Origin: an uncultured Pseudomonas sp.
GTDB lineage: Bacteria > Pseudomonadota > Gammaproteobacteria > Pseudomonadales > Pseudomonadaceae
Assembly: GCF_943846705.1 (NCBI RefSeq)
Contig: NZ_OX044366.1
Coordinates: forward strand, 248,001 to 312,000
Length of the DNA: 64,000 bases
Direction of reading: 5' to 3'
A program made the position numbers and the translations under genes. The notes under the pieces were generated by a model. It was not told the origin of the DNA and did not search any database. It saw nothing but the letters and a program-made list of their open reading frames with translations. Every line of letters begins with the position of its first letter. Within the stretch, counting starts at the first letter, position 1. Shown here one piece after another: positions 1 to 9,556 of this stretch.

Positions 1-2
1 AC

Positions 3-992
<990 letters not shown>

Positions 993-1016
993 TCGCACCC
1001 GCTGCGCGCAATACCT

Positions 1017-1054
1017 AACGCCGGCACCCGGATTAACGGGGGCCGGCGTTTTTC
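1017..1054 (+). terminator. Rho-independent terminator after thiolase
   Basis: Inverted repeat AACGCCGGC / GCCGGCGTT with a 16-base loop, followed by a run of T. It ends the thiolase transcript 40 bp before the next gene. Confidence 0.8.
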
Positions 1055-1094
1055 TTGGTAAACTGCGCGCCCTCTTTATCCCGAGTCGTCGCGC

Positions 1095-2111
1095 ATGCCC
1101 GCTCTCGATCAGGCGCTGCGCGCCGCTCTGCAAAACCGCGAAGTATTACTGGCCGAGCTGCATCAGCAAGGCACCGACTGCTATCGCCTGTTTCACGGCA
1201 GCCAGGAAGGTGCCGGTGGCCTGACCGTCGACCGTTACGGCCCACAGTTGTTGGTACAAAGCTTTCACCAAAGCCTCAGCCGCGACGAACTGCTGCAACT
1301 GGCCGAGCAATGCCAGGCCAGCCTCGGCGAAGAGCTGCTGCTGGTCTACAACGACCGCTCCCAGGGCAATTCGCGCATCGACCGCAGCGATCCGGTCTAC
1401 CAGGCCGATCCCGCAGCCCTGGAAGACCTGATTGGTCATGAATGGGCGCTTAATTACCGCGTGCGCGGCCGTCATGCCGGCCAAGACCCGCTGCTATTTC
1501 TCGACCTGCGCAACGCCCGCGGCTGGGTTAAAGCGCACAGCAGCGGCAAGTCAGTGCTTAACCTGTTCGCCTACACCTGTGGCGTGGGTTTGGCTGCCGC
1601 CGCCGGTGGCGCGCAAGAGGTGCTCAACCTGGACTTTGCCGAGGGCAACCTGGCCGTCGGTCGCGAGAATGGCGCGCTCAACCCCACGCTTGTACCCATG
1701 CAGTTTGTGCAGTCGGACTACTTCCCGGCCATTCGCCAACTCGCTGGGCTGCCAATCAATGCGCGCCGTGGCCACAAACTGCCAGCCTATCCGCGTTTAG
1801 CACAGCGCCAGTTCGATCTGGTGCTGCTCGACCCTCCGGCCTGGGCCAAAAGCGCTTTTGGCACCGTCGATCTGCTGCGCGACTACCAGAGCCTGCTCAA
1901 GCCGGCGATCCTTGCCACGGCTGATGATGGCGTACTGATCTGCTGCAACAACCTGGCAAAAGTTGCCCTGAGCGATTGGCGCGAGCAAGTGCTGCGCTGT
2001 GCGGAAAAACTCGGCCGCCCGGTACGTGACTGGCAGGTGCTCCCGCCGGCCAGCGACTTCCCTTCACAGGATGGCCAACCGCCGCTGAAGACCCTGATTC
2101 TGCAGTTCTGA
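1095..2111 (+). CDS. Class I SAM-dependent rRNA methyltransferase, RlmI-like
   Basis: 338 residues. The N-terminal part carries the RLFHGSQEGAGGLTVDRYG segment, which precedes the catalytic domain in RlmI-type 23S rRNA cytosine-5 methyltransferases. The Rossmann domain follows, with a SAM-binding segment VLNLFAYTCGVGLAAA (about residues 155-170) and a DPPAWAKS motif (about 250). E. coli RlmI has about 396 residues with an N-terminal PUA domain; that domain is missing here, so the exact target nucleotide is uncertain. The ATG at 1095 gives the expected N-terminus. Cytoplasmic RNA modification is inferred from family only. Confidence 0.8.
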   Translation: MPALDQALRAALQNREVLLAELHQQGTDCYRLFHGSQEGAGGLTVDRYGPQLLVQSFHQSLSRDELLQLAEQCQASLGEELLLVYNDRSQGNSRIDRSDPVYQADPAALEDLIGHEWALNYRVRGRHAGQDPLLFLDLRNARGWVKAHSSGKSVLNLFAYTCGVGLAAAAGGAQEVLNLDFAEGNLAVGRENGALNPTLVPMQFVQSDYFPAIRQLAGLPINARRGHKLPAYPRLAQRQFDLVLLDPPAWAKSAFGTVDLLRDYQSLLKPAILATADDGVLICCNNLAKVALSDWREQVLRCAEKLGRPVRDWQVLPPASDFPSQDGQPPLKTLILQF

Positions 2112-2212
2112 GCCACTCGCACACACGGAGAAAGTCGCCGTAGCGCCTCCGCGGAACTGTGCACGCGTGCCATACTCCAAGGCACTTCTTCGTCGGGATA
2201 GATGACGTTTTT

Positions 2213-5194
2213 ATGCTTAAAGGAATAAAGCGCGCTGCCAGCGCCATTGCTATCGCGGTTGCCCTCTACAGCCTGCTGGGGTTCCTCATTCTGCCCGGTA
2301 TAGGTGTGCGCATCGCCAACCAGCAGCTGACCCAATACGCCGAAGTACCCGCCTCGTTGCAACGCGTGCAATTCAACCCGTTCAGCCTGGAGCTCAGCCT
2401 TTGGGGCCTGCAGATTGGCGAAGCCGAACAACAGCAAATTGCCTTCGAGCGCCTGTATGCCAACCTGCAAATCGACAGTCTGTGGACCCGCGTGCTGCAT
2501 CTGGCCGATATCGAACTGGACAAGCCGCACAGCGAAATACTCTTCGGCAAGGACGGTCGCCTTAACCTGACCCAGCTGTTCAAACTGCCGAGCAGCCCAC
2601 AAGCGAAAAGCGAAGAATCGCCTAGCGAGCCGTTTGCGCTGCGTATCACGCGCATCAAGTTGAGCGGCGGCAACCTGCACTTTCAGGATCTGCGCCCCAG
2701 CGAACCGATCGAATTCATCTACGACGACCTTAATGTTGAGCTGCTCAACCTCAGCACTTTGCCGGATGACAAGGCTGACTTGAGCTTGTTCGCCACCGGG
2801 CCAAAGGGCGGTCGCATCGACTGGACCGGCACTATCAGCCTGGCCCCCATCAGCTCCAGCGGCAGCCTGAAGGTCACTGACGGCAAGCTGAGCGCTTTCT
2901 GGCCCTACGTACGCGATGCCGTGCCACTGGTTCTCGAAGACGGCAGCGTTGACCTCAGCAGCGATTACAGCCTGAACCTGAATAACGGTACCGAGCTGCT
3001 GCTAAGCAACACCCGGCTTAAGCTCAGCAGCTTTGCCATCAAGAGCCCGGCGAACAAACCCCTTCTGCGCCTGGCCAACCTGGATATCAGTGACACCCGT
3101 GTCGACCTGGCCAAGCAACAGATCAGCGTCGGTAAAATTCGCAGCCAGAAGCTGGAAACCTGGGCCGCACGCGAGGCCGACGGCCAACTCGACTGGCAAA
3201 AGCTACTGGCCAGCCAACCCGCCAAACCCGCTCAAACGGCAAGCGCAGCAGCCCCTGCAGCAACACCACCCGCGCCAGTAGAAACCACTACTGCCGCGAC
3301 CACCGCACAGCAATCAGCCGAATTAAAAGTCGCCAGTGCCGGGCAAGCGAAAGCGCCAAGCAAACCTTGGCAGGTGATTCTGCGTGACGTGCAATTGCGT
3401 GATTACCAGGTACACCTGGCTGATCGCGCGGCCGCCCCTGTAGTTAAAATCGATCTCGCGCCGCTCAACCTCGACCTGAATGACTTTGACAGCCTGGGCA
3501 CTGCCCCTTTCACCCTCAAGCTCGATACTGGGGTGAACAAAACCGGTCTGATCAAGGCGGACGGCCAGGTACAACTGACACCGACCACGGCCAAGCTACA
3601 GGTGGTAACCCGCGATATTGATCTGCGCTTAGCGCAAACCTACCTGAGCCCCTTCGTCCACTTGGAGCTGCGCAGCGGCAAGTTGGCCAGCGATCTCGCC
3701 GTTGACCTGCAGAGTGTCGAGCCGCTGGCTTTGAAGATCGGCGGACAAGCCGAGATCAATCAGCTGCACACTCTCGACACCCTGAAAAATCGCGACTTCC
3801 TCAAGTGGCAGCAGGTACTGGTCGAAGGCCTCGACTACCAGCATGGCCAGGGTTTAGTGATCGACCAGGTCAAACTGCAGCAACCCTATGTGCGCTTTAT
3901 CATCAACGAAGACCTGACCACCAATATTAACGATCTACTGGTGCCTCAACCGGCCAGCACCGAGCCACGCCAGGCGCCTGCTAAAAAGCCGCTGCCCATC
4001 CGCATCGGCGGCATCAGCATCAAGAACGGCTCGGCCAATTTCGCCGACTTCAGCCTGCGCCCTAATTTTGCCACCGCCATTGGCCAGCTCAACGGCCAGA
4101 TCGGCACGCTGGATAACCAAAGCCCGAAAACGGCCCGCGTGGACATCACCGGCAAGGTCGATAAATACGCCCCGGTGAGTATCAAGGGGCAGCTCACCCC
4201 GTTCGACCCGCTGAACAGCCTGGATATCGCCACCAGCTTCAAGAATGTCGAACTGACTACCCTGACGCCCTACTCCGGCAAGTTCGCCGGTTTTCGCATC
4301 CGCAAGGGTCGCCTCAATCTCGACCTGCATTACCAGATCGAGAAAGGCCAGCTCAATGCGGAGAACAAGCTGCTGCTCGAAGACCTGCAACTGGGCGAAA
4401 AAGTCGACAGCAAGGACGCCATGGACCTGCCCATCCGCCTGGCCGTGGCCTTACTCAAAGACAGCCAAGGCAATATCGAGATCCAGCTACCGGTACAGGG
4501 CAACCTCAACAACCCTGAATTCAGCGTGATGCCAATCGTCTGGAAGACCCTGCGCAGCCTGGTAGCGCGCGCGGCGCAGGCTCCGTTTAAATTTATTGGT
4601 GGCCTGGTCAGCGGCGGCAGCAAGGTCGACCTCAGCACCGTGCAGTTCAGCGCCGGAGATGACCAGCTCGACGGCCAGGCACAAAGCGCCCTGAACACCC
4701 TAGCCAGCGCCTTGAAGGAGCGCCCCACTCTGCGCCTGGAGATCGAAGGCATGAGCGCCCAGAGCAGTGATGGCCCACCACTGGCGGCCGCGCGCCTGGA
4801 GCGCCAATACCAAAGTACCTGGTACAAAATACTGCAGCGGCGTGGCGATGACGTACCTGCCGACGCTGGCGAACTGGTGGTGGATGAAGACGACAAAGCC
4901 GTACTGCTCGAAGGCATCTACCGTGTTCGCCTGAAGCAGCAACCGCCGGCAGAGTGGAGCAAACTGCCCGACGCAGAACGCAGCACGAAAATGCGCGAAA
5001 GCGTGCTGCAATCCTGGGCGCAGAGCCAACAACTGCAGCGACAACTGGCCCAGGCGCGAGCAGCAGAAATAAAGAACTACTTGGTTGAGCGTGGCGGCCT
5101 GAGCGCCGAACGGATTTATCTACTGGATGTCAGTACTACTCAAGCGATAGCCGATGGTCGCGTAGCAAGCACGCTGCACCTCGGCAGCGAGTAA
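2213..5194 (+). CDS. DUF748 (AsmA-like) envelope protein
   Basis: 993 residues from the ATG at 2213. An upstream in-frame start at 2159 would add 18 residues before the membrane segment and looks less likely. One N-terminal transmembrane segment (about residues 7-28, AIAIAVALYSLLGFLILPG) is followed by long beta-rich repeats of the AsmA/DUF748 type, so most of the protein should lie in the periplasm. A low-complexity Ala/Pro/Thr linker lies at about residues 335-375. The last 150 residues (VQFSAGDDQLDGQAQSAL onward) resemble an OmpA-like peptidoglycan-binding region in pattern only. AsmA-like proteins are linked to phospholipid transport and outer-membrane maintenance; the role of this one is not known. 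Confidence 0.8.
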   Translation: MLKGIKRAASAIAIAVALYSLLGFLILPGIGVRIANQQLTQYAEVPASLQRVQFNPFSLELSLWGLQIGEAEQQQIAFERLYANLQIDSLWTRVLHLADIELDKPHSEILFGKDGRLNLTQLFKLPSSPQAKSEESPSEPFALRITRIKLSGGNLHFQDLRPSEPIEFIYDDLNVELLNLSTLPDDKADLSLFATGPKGGRIDWTGTISLAPISSSGSLKVTDGKLSAFWPYVRDAVPLVLEDGSVDLSSDYSLNLNNGTELLLSNTRLKLSSFAIKSPANKPLLRLANLDISDTRVDLAKQQISVGKIRSQKLETWAAREADGQLDWQKLLASQPAKPAQTASAAAPAATPPAPVETTTAATTAQQSAELKVASAGQAKAPSKPWQVILRDVQLRDYQVHLADRAAAPVVKIDLAPLNLDLNDFDSLGTAPFTLKLDTGVNKTGLIKADGQVQLTPTTAKLQVVTRDIDLRLAQTYLSPFVHLELRSGKLASDLAVDLQSVEPLALKIGGQAEINQLHTLDTLKNRDFLKWQQVLVEGLDYQHGQGLVIDQVKLQQPYVRFIINEDLTTNINDLLVPQPASTEPRQAPAKKPLPIRIGGISIKNGSANFADFSLRPNFATAIGQLNGQIGTLDNQSPKTARVDITGKVDKYAPVSIKGQLTPFDPLNSLDIATSFKNVELTTLTPYSGKFAGFRIRKGRLNLDLHYQIEKGQLNAENKLLLEDLQLGEKVDSKDAMDLPIRLAVALLKDSQGNIEIQLPVQGNLNNPEFSVMPIVWKTLRSLVARAAQAPFKFIGGLVSGGSKVDLSTVQFSAGDDQLDGQAQSALNTLASALKERPTLRLEIEGMSAQSSDGPPLAAARLERQYQSTWYKILQRRGDDVPADAGELVVDEDDKAVLLEGIYRVRLKQQPPAEWSKLPDAERSTKMRESVLQSWAQSQQLQRQLAQARAAEIKNYLVERGGLSAERIYLLDVSTTQAIADGRVASTLHLGSE

Positions 5195-5205
5195 GGTCGT
5201 TGCAT

Positions 5206-5502
5206 ATGCGCACACTGACTACAACGCTGTTACTCGCCCTGATCGGCGCAGCGCCGGTGGCCCTGGCTGAGAGCCTGCGCTGCGGCAGCCAACTGGTGAG
5301 CCTGGATGACCGGCGCTTTGAAGTGCTGCAAAAATGCGGCAAACCGGCTTTCCGCGACGTTGTCGGCTATGCCCTCAGCGCCAACGAGCGGCGTGAATAC
5401 CAGATCGAAGAGTGGGTATACGGTCCTAGCAACGGCATGCTGAGCATTCTGACTTTCGAAGGCAGCCGCTTGCGTGCCATCGAACGGCGGCGCAACCGCT
5501 AG
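5206..5502 (+). CDS. DUF2845 secreted protein, first copy
   Basis: 98 residues from the ATG at 5206, with a purine-rich AAGG about 9 bases upstream; a TTG two codons earlier is possible. A Sec signal peptide (LTTTLLLALIGAAPVALA) precedes a small domain with the DUF2845 pattern: LRCGSQLVSL, a second CG in LQKCGKP, then EEWVYGPSNGML. The paired Cys suggest a periplasmic disulfide. It starts 12 bases after the DUF748 stop and is probably co-transcribed. No function is known for the family. Confidence 0.8.
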   Translation: MRTLTTTLLLALIGAAPVALAESLRCGSQLVSLDDRRFEVLQKCGKPAFRDVVGYALSANERREYQIEEWVYGPSNGMLSILTFEGSRLRAIERRRNR

Positions 5503-5511
5503 GACGTCACG

Positions 5512-5811
5512 ATGAAAAAGCTGCTCTGCAGCCTGCTGCTTGCTCTGCCGATTGCCGCGCAGGCTTCTTCGACCTTGCGCTGCGGGAGCGCACTGATCAG
5601 CTTGAATGACTCGACCCGCATCGTCAGCAGCAAGTGCGGTAACCCCATCAGCCGTGAGTTTATCGGCTACCGCGAGGTGCTCGATGAATACGGCTTTTAC
5701 CATGAAGTCGCCGTAGAAGAATGGGCCTATGGGCCGCGCAACGGCATGTACCATTTTCTGCGCTTCGAAGGTAACCGTCTGATCAAGATCGACAGCAAAC
5801 GCGGCCAGTAA
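5512..5811 (+). CDS. DUF2845 secreted protein, second copy
   Basis: 99 residues. It is a tandem paralogue of the preceding gene: signal peptide (KKLLCSLLLALPIAAQA), TLRCGSALISL, SSKCGNPI and EEWAYGPRNGMY in the same order. Only nine bases separate the two genes, so they form one unit with the DUF748 gene. A terminator follows. The copies agree well in the Cys and EEW.YGP..GM motifs but differ elsewhere, so the duplication looks old. Function unknown, probably envelope. Confidence 0.85.
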   Translation: MKKLLCSLLLALPIAAQASSTLRCGSALISLNDSTRIVSSKCGNPISREFIGYREVLDEYGFYHEVAVEEWAYGPRNGMYHFLRFEGNRLIKIDSKRGQ

Positions 5812-5833
5812 GTGCCCCGGCCCAGCACAGACT

Positions 5834-5866
5834 AAAAAGCCCCGCCGGTTACCGGCAGGGCTTTTT
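5834..5866. terminator. Bidirectional terminator between DUF2845 and CsbD genes
   Basis: AAAAAGCCC..GCCGG / CCGGC.GGGCTTTTT hairpin with T runs readable on both strands, placed between convergent genes. Confidence 0.9.
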
Positions 5867-5877
5867 GGTTTAAGGAT

Positions 5878-6075
5878 CTACAGCTTGCTGCTGAAATCAC
5901 GCAGCTCGTCCTGAGCCTTCTCCTTGCTCCACCCGTATCGTTCCTGCAGCTTGCCGGCCAAGTACTCGCTGTGGCCTTCGGCAACATCCAGGTCATCATC
6001 CGTCAGGTTGCCCCAACGCTCCTTGATGCGGCCATTGAGCTGCTTCCATTTACCTTTAATGACATCAGCGTTCAT
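5878..6075 (-). CDS. CsbD family stress protein
   Basis: 65 residues, highly charged, starting MNADVIKGKWKQLNGRIKE with the W.(Q/K)..G..K..WG..T pattern of the CsbD/YjbJ family. These are abundant small soluble proteins induced in stationary phase or stress; the biochemical role is unknown. It lies 60 bp downstream of a BON-domain gene on the same strand, a pairing often seen for general stress genes. No frame damage. Confidence 0.9.
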   Translation of the reverse strand: MNADVIKGKWKQLNGRIKERWGNLTDDDLDVAEGHSEYLAGKLQERYGWSKEKAQDELRDFSSKL

Positions 6076-6138
6076 CGCTCAATCCTCGTAATCATGTAAT
6101 TAGCGGGCTGTTGCGCGAGCTTGCGCAAATCCATCGGT

Positions 6139-6507
6139 TTAGTTCGCGGTTTTTAGGGCTTCGCCAGCAACAGCGGTCACACCTTTGATTTGTTTAGCCT
6201 TAGCCACGGCAAGCTCACGCTCAGCCTCGGTGGCGACAACACCCGAGAGGCTGACTACGCCCTGGTTAGTTTCGACTTTGATGTCGATACCGCTCAGCTC
6301 ACTGTCCGCCAGAAAGGTCGACTTCACTTTGCTGGTAATCCAGGTATCGGTGACGGCGTCTTCCGTGGCGTTCATGGTTTCACTGGCGGCCAACATGGTC
6401 GGCTGCACGGCACTGCGGGTGTCAGCAAGAACCGGCCCGGCCAATAACAGGCTCAGGGCAGTGGCGGTCAGAGTGGCGCTGGCAACGTGCTTGATTGGCT
6501 GTTTCAT
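6139..6507 (-). CDS. BON domain periplasmic protein (OsmY-like)
   Basis: 122 residues from the ATG at 6507, chosen because GGAG lies about 8 bases upstream and it directly begins the signal peptide (MKQPIKHVASATLTATAL..LLAGPVLA). A longer start at 6549 is possible but unlikely. After the signal peptide, one BON domain (WITSKVKSTFLAD..., VETNQGVVSLSGVV, A...A..I.GV..V) fills the C-terminal half. OsmY, its best-known relative, has two BON domains and binds or protects envelope components under osmotic stress. The upstream 200 bp is AT-rich, which fits a regulated promoter. Confidence 0.88.
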   Translation of the reverse strand: MKQPIKHVASATLTATALSLLLAGPVLADTRSAVQPTMLAASETMNATEDAVTDTWITSKVKSTFLADSELSGIDIKVETNQGVVSLSGVVATEAERELAVAKAKQIKGVTAVAGEALKTAN

Positions 6508-6716
6508 GGATGGTGCTCCTGCATGAGTAAAATTAGCGGCAACCTTCATTGGCTGCGCTTACACCAAGACAGTTGCAGGTGGCATGCCAGCTTCATAAAT
6601 TTATAATTACCTTTAAATTTCAATAACTTAAAGAAATCATAAACAACTCTATTCCGTGCATTTTGCATGCATGGCTCGGTTAAGCCATGCACTGTGCACG
6701 ACCTTTTTTATAAGCC
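6508..6716. other. AT-rich intergenic region with an 8-bp inverted repeat
   Basis: Noncoding spacer between the BON gene and pnp, markedly richer in A+T (especially 6592-6655) than the rest of the window. GCATGGCT / AGCCATGC (6669-6690, 6-base loop) is a perfect inverted repeat. Several TATAAA-like words lie on the minus strand upstream of the BON gene, but I cannot pick one promoter with confidence. Confidence 0.5.
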
Positions 6717-6746
6717 AAAAAAAGGACCCCGAAGGGTCCTCTTTTT
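6717..6746 (-). terminator. Terminator downstream of pnp
   Basis: AGGACCC / GGGTCCT hairpin with a CGAA (minus strand TTCG) tetraloop. On the minus strand it is followed by a run of seven T. It lies 17 bases after the pnp stop codon. Confidence 0.92.
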
Positions 6747-6763
6747 AAACAGCGTAGGAGCGA

Positions 6764-8869
6764 TTAAGCACCCGACGCCTTGGCAGCAGCGACGTCCTTG
6801 ATGGACAGCTTGATACGACCGCGGTTATCCACGTCCAGTACCAACACTTCAACTTCCTCGCCTTCCTTAAGAATGTCGGTCACCTTCTCAACACGCGCAT
6901 CGCTGAGCATGGAGATGTGTACCAGACCGTCTTTGCCCGGCAGGATGTTAACGAAGGCACCGAAGTCAACGATACGCTCAACCTTGCCGATGTAGATCTT
7001 GCCGATCTCGGCTTCTGCGGTGATCCCCAGAACACGCTGGCGTGCTGCCTCTGCCGCGTCCTTGGTTTCGCCGAAGATCTTGATGCTGCCGTCGTCTTCG
7101 ATGTCGATCGAAGCCTTGGTTTCTTCGCAGATGGCACGGATGGTTGCACCACCTTTACCGATCACGTCGCGAATCTTGTCCTGGTCGATCTTCATCGCGA
7201 TCATGGTTGGCGCGTTGGCCGACAGCTCGGTACGCGACTGAGCAATCACCTGGTTCATCTGGCCAAGGATATTCAGGCGCGCTTCAAGCGCCTGATTCAG
7301 CGCGATTTCCATGATCTCTTCGGTGATGCCCTGGATCTTGATGTCCATCTGCAGAGCGGTAACGCCCTTGTCAGTACCGGCCACCTTGAAGTCCATGTCA
7401 CCGAGGTGATCTTCGTCACCGAGGATGTCGGTCAGTACCGCGAACTTCTCGCCTTCTTTAACCAGACCCATGGCAATACCGGCAACCGGCGCCTTCATCG
7501 GCACACCAGCGTCCATCAGAGCCAGGGAAGCACCGCAAACCGAGGCCATGGAGCTGGAACCGTTGGATTCGGTGATTTCCGAGACCACACGGATGGTGTA
7601 CGGGAACACGTCAGCAGCCGGCAGCATGGCGGCGATGGAGCGACGCGCCAGACGGCCATGACCGATTTCGCGGCGGCCAGTAGCGCCCATACGACCACAC
7701 TCACCGACCGAGTACGGCGGGAAGTTGTAGTGCAGCATGAAGGGGTCTTTACGCTCGCCTTCAAGGGTGTCGAGCAGCTGGGCGTCACGTGCGGTACCGA
7801 GGGTGGCAACCACCAGCGCCTGAGTTTCACCACGGGTAAACAACGCCGAACCGTGGGTCTTGTCCAGCACCCCAACTTCGATGTTCAGGCCACGCACAGT
7901 GCGGGTGTCACGGCCGTCGATACGCTGCTTGCCGTTAACGATGTTCTCGCGCACGGTGCGGTATTCGATTTCGCCGAAGATTTCTTTAACTTCGCCGGCC
8001 GATGGCTGACCCTCTTCACCGGAGAACTTGGCAACGACTTCGTTACGCAGCTCACCCAGACGGGCATAACGCTCGTGCTTGATGGTGATGGTGTAGGCCT
8101 GCGAGATGGCATCGCCGAACTCGCCGCGGATGGCGTTGAGCAGCGCGGTGTTCTCAGCCTTTGGCTGCCAGTCCCAAGTAGGCTTGGCGGCTTCAGCAGC
8201 CAACTCGGCAATAGCGTCAATCACAACTTGGAATTCGTCGTGGGCGAACAGTACAGCGCCCAACATCTGGTCTTCGGTCAGCTCTTTGGCTTCCGATTCA
8301 ACCATCAGCACGGCGTCTTTGGTACCGGCTACGACCATGTCCAGGCTGGAAGCCTTGAGCTGCTCGTAGTTGGGGTTCAGCAGGTAGCCGGTTTCCGGGT
8401 GGAAGGCAACGCGCGCGGCGCCGATCGGGCCGTTGAACGGAATACCAGAGATAGCCAGAGCCGCCGAGGTACCGATCATCGCCGCGATGTCCGGATCGGT
8501 CTTCTTGCTGGTCGAGATCACGGTGCAGATAACCTGCACTTCGTTCTGGAAACCCTCTGGGAACAGCGGACGGATCGGACGGTCGATCAGGCGCGAGGTC
8601 AGGGTTTCTTTTTCGCTTGGGCGTGCTTCACGCTTGAAGAAGCCGCCTGGAATTTTACCGGCTGCGTAGGTTTTTTCCTGATAGTGCACGGACAGCGGGA
8701 AAAAGCCTTTGCTCGGGTCAGCAGTCTTGGCGCCAGTGACAGCAACCAGTACGGCCACGTCGTCATCAACGGTGACCAGCACGGAGCCTGAGGCTTGACG
8801 GGCGATACGGCCAGTCTCGAGGGTTACGGTCGACTGACCGAATTGAAACTTCTTGATTACCGGGTTCAC
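6764..8869 (-). CDS. pnp: Polyribonucleotide nucleotidyltransferase (PNPase)
   Basis: 701 residues, the usual length. It phosphorolytically degrades RNA 3' to 5' and is a core part of the RNA degradosome. Two RNase PH domains flank a helical region. The second RNase PH domain has the GRREIGHGRLARRS segment; the C-terminal KH domain (about residues 550-615, VIGKGGATIR) and S1 domain (about 620-690, GKVERIVDFGAFVNILPG) bind RNA. The start codon is GTG at 8869 with AGAAGGA about 8 bases upstream. It lies downstream of rpsO, separated by a terminator and a 150-nt leader, as in E. coli, where RNase III cleavage of the leader allows autocontrol. Confidence 0.98.
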   Translation of the reverse strand: MNPVIKKFQFGQSTVTLETGRIARQASGSVLVTVDDDVAVLVAVTGAKTADPSKGFFPLSVHYQEKTYAAGKIPGGFFKREARPSEKETLTSRLIDRPIRPLFPEGFQNEVQVICTVISTSKKTDPDIAAMIGTSAALAISGIPFNGPIGAARVAFHPETGYLLNPNYEQLKASSLDMVVAGTKDAVLMVESEAKELTEDQMLGAVLFAHDEFQVVIDAIAELAAEAAKPTWDWQPKAENTALLNAIRGEFGDAISQAYTITIKHERYARLGELRNEVVAKFSGEEGQPSAGEVKEIFGEIEYRTVRENIVNGKQRIDGRDTRTVRGLNIEVGVLDKTHGSALFTRGETQALVVATLGTARDAQLLDTLEGERKDPFMLHYNFPPYSVGECGRMGATGRREIGHGRLARRSIAAMLPAADVFPYTIRVVSEITESNGSSSMASVCGASLALMDAGVPMKAPVAGIAMGLVKEGEKFAVLTDILGDEDHLGDMDFKVAGTDKGVTALQMDIKIQGITEEIMEIALNQALEARLNILGQMNQVIAQSRTELSANAPTMIAMKIDQDKIRDVIGKGGATIRAICEETKASIDIEDDGSIKIFGETKDAAEAARQRVLGITAEAEIGKIYIGKVERIVDFGAFVNILPGKDGLVHISMLSDARVEKVTDILKEGEEVEVLVLDVDNRGRIKLSIKDVAAAKASGA

Positions 8870-9021
8870 GGTGTTTTCCTTCTCTTTATTGCCCTTGGGG
8901 AAAGCGTTTCTTGCCTCCGCGCGCTCGTCTCGATGAGGTGCCCGCGGGTCTTACAGAATGAGTGGGCGGCGACGGGAATCGGACCCGCTGTCGTCCAAAA
9001 ACAGCTACAGCACAAACGCAA
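8870..9021 (-). promoter_or_regulatory. pnp 5' leader
   Basis: About 150 bases of untranslated leader ahead of pnp. The part at about 8970-9000 can fold into an imperfect GC-rich hairpin (ACAGCGGG opposite CCCGTCGC on the minus strand). By analogy with E. coli, where RNase III cleaves such a hairpin, it is a candidate autoregulatory site; this is inference. Confidence 0.45.
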
Positions 9022-9057
9022 AAGCTGGAAGCGGGGTAAACCCCACTTCCAGCTTCG
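9022..9057 (-). terminator. rpsO-pnp intercistronic terminator
   Basis: Long stem AGCTGGAAG..GGGG / CCCC..CTTCCAGCT with one mismatch and a 4-base loop, followed by TTTTGCGTTTG on the minus strand. It probably gives partial termination after rpsO, as the t1 site does in E. coli. Confidence 0.8.
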
Positions 9058-9082
9058 GCAGTCAGCTTCGCATAAGCATTGC

Positions 9083-9352
9083 TTAGCGACGCAGACCCAG
9101 GCGACCGATCAAAGCGGTGTAACGAGCAACTTCCTTACCTTTCAGGTAATCCAGCAGCTTACGACGCTGGTTTACCATACGGATCAGGCCACGACGCGAG
9201 TGGTGGTCTTTACCGTTGGCCTTGAAGTGACCCTGCAGCTTGTTGATGTTGGCGGTCAGCAGTGCAACCTGCACTTCCGGGCTACCAGTGTCGCCTTCAG
9301 CTTGCTTGTAGTCGGTAACGATTTGAGCTTTTTCTTCAACGCTGAGTGCCAT
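9083..9352 (-). CDS. rpsO: 30S ribosomal protein S15
   Basis: 89 residues, standard length. It binds 16S rRNA at the central-domain three-way junction during 30S assembly. Family hallmarks are DTGSPEVQVALLT, DHHSRRGL and VNQRRKLLDYLK. It lies between truB and pnp in the conserved gammaproteobacterial order. S15 represses its own translation in many bacteria; the 200-base upstream spacer has hairpins that could take part. Confidence 0.98.
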   Translation of the reverse strand: MALSVEEKAQIVTDYKQAEGDTGSPEVQVALLTANINKLQGHFKANGKDHHSRRGLIRMVNQRRKLLDYLKGKEVARYTALIGRLGLRR

Positions 9353-9556
9353 GTGGGCAATCCTCTCAGTTAGGCAACCGCCGAAACAGTCGCAATAGGC
9401 CGGGAATTACTTCCCGTGTTTTTAAGTGAGGTATGACCGCGCCTATTAACAGCCACCCTCGAAGCACGCAGACCGGAGCCTAAACCCCTAGCCGCGCTAC
9501 GGTCATGCCGACCGAATTCTGCAGCACAGGCCTGTGGCCCGTGCCTGCAACCCAGG
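9353..9556 (-). promoter_or_regulatory. rpsO leader with two hairpins
   Basis: Noncoding spacer between truB and rpsO. On the plus strand it holds GCAGCACAGGCC / GGCCCGTGCCTGC (9521-9548) just after the truB stop and a short perfect hairpin CGGGAA / TTCCCG (9401-9416) nearer rpsO. Neither has a clear T run. S15-dependent translational feedback is known in gammaproteobacteria; a link to these hairpins is inference. Confidence 0.4.

Noticed and set aside
6917..8791. A 624-codon open frame on the plus strand opposite pnp.
   Set aside because: It is the shadow of pnp, full of low-complexity His/Gln/Gly and without family similarity; pnp itself is certain.
8975..9000. Minus-strand GCGGGTCCGATTCCCGTCGC looks like a tRNA T arm.
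   Set aside because: No matching acceptor stem, D arm or anticodon arm surrounds it; it is probably part of the pnp leader hairpin.
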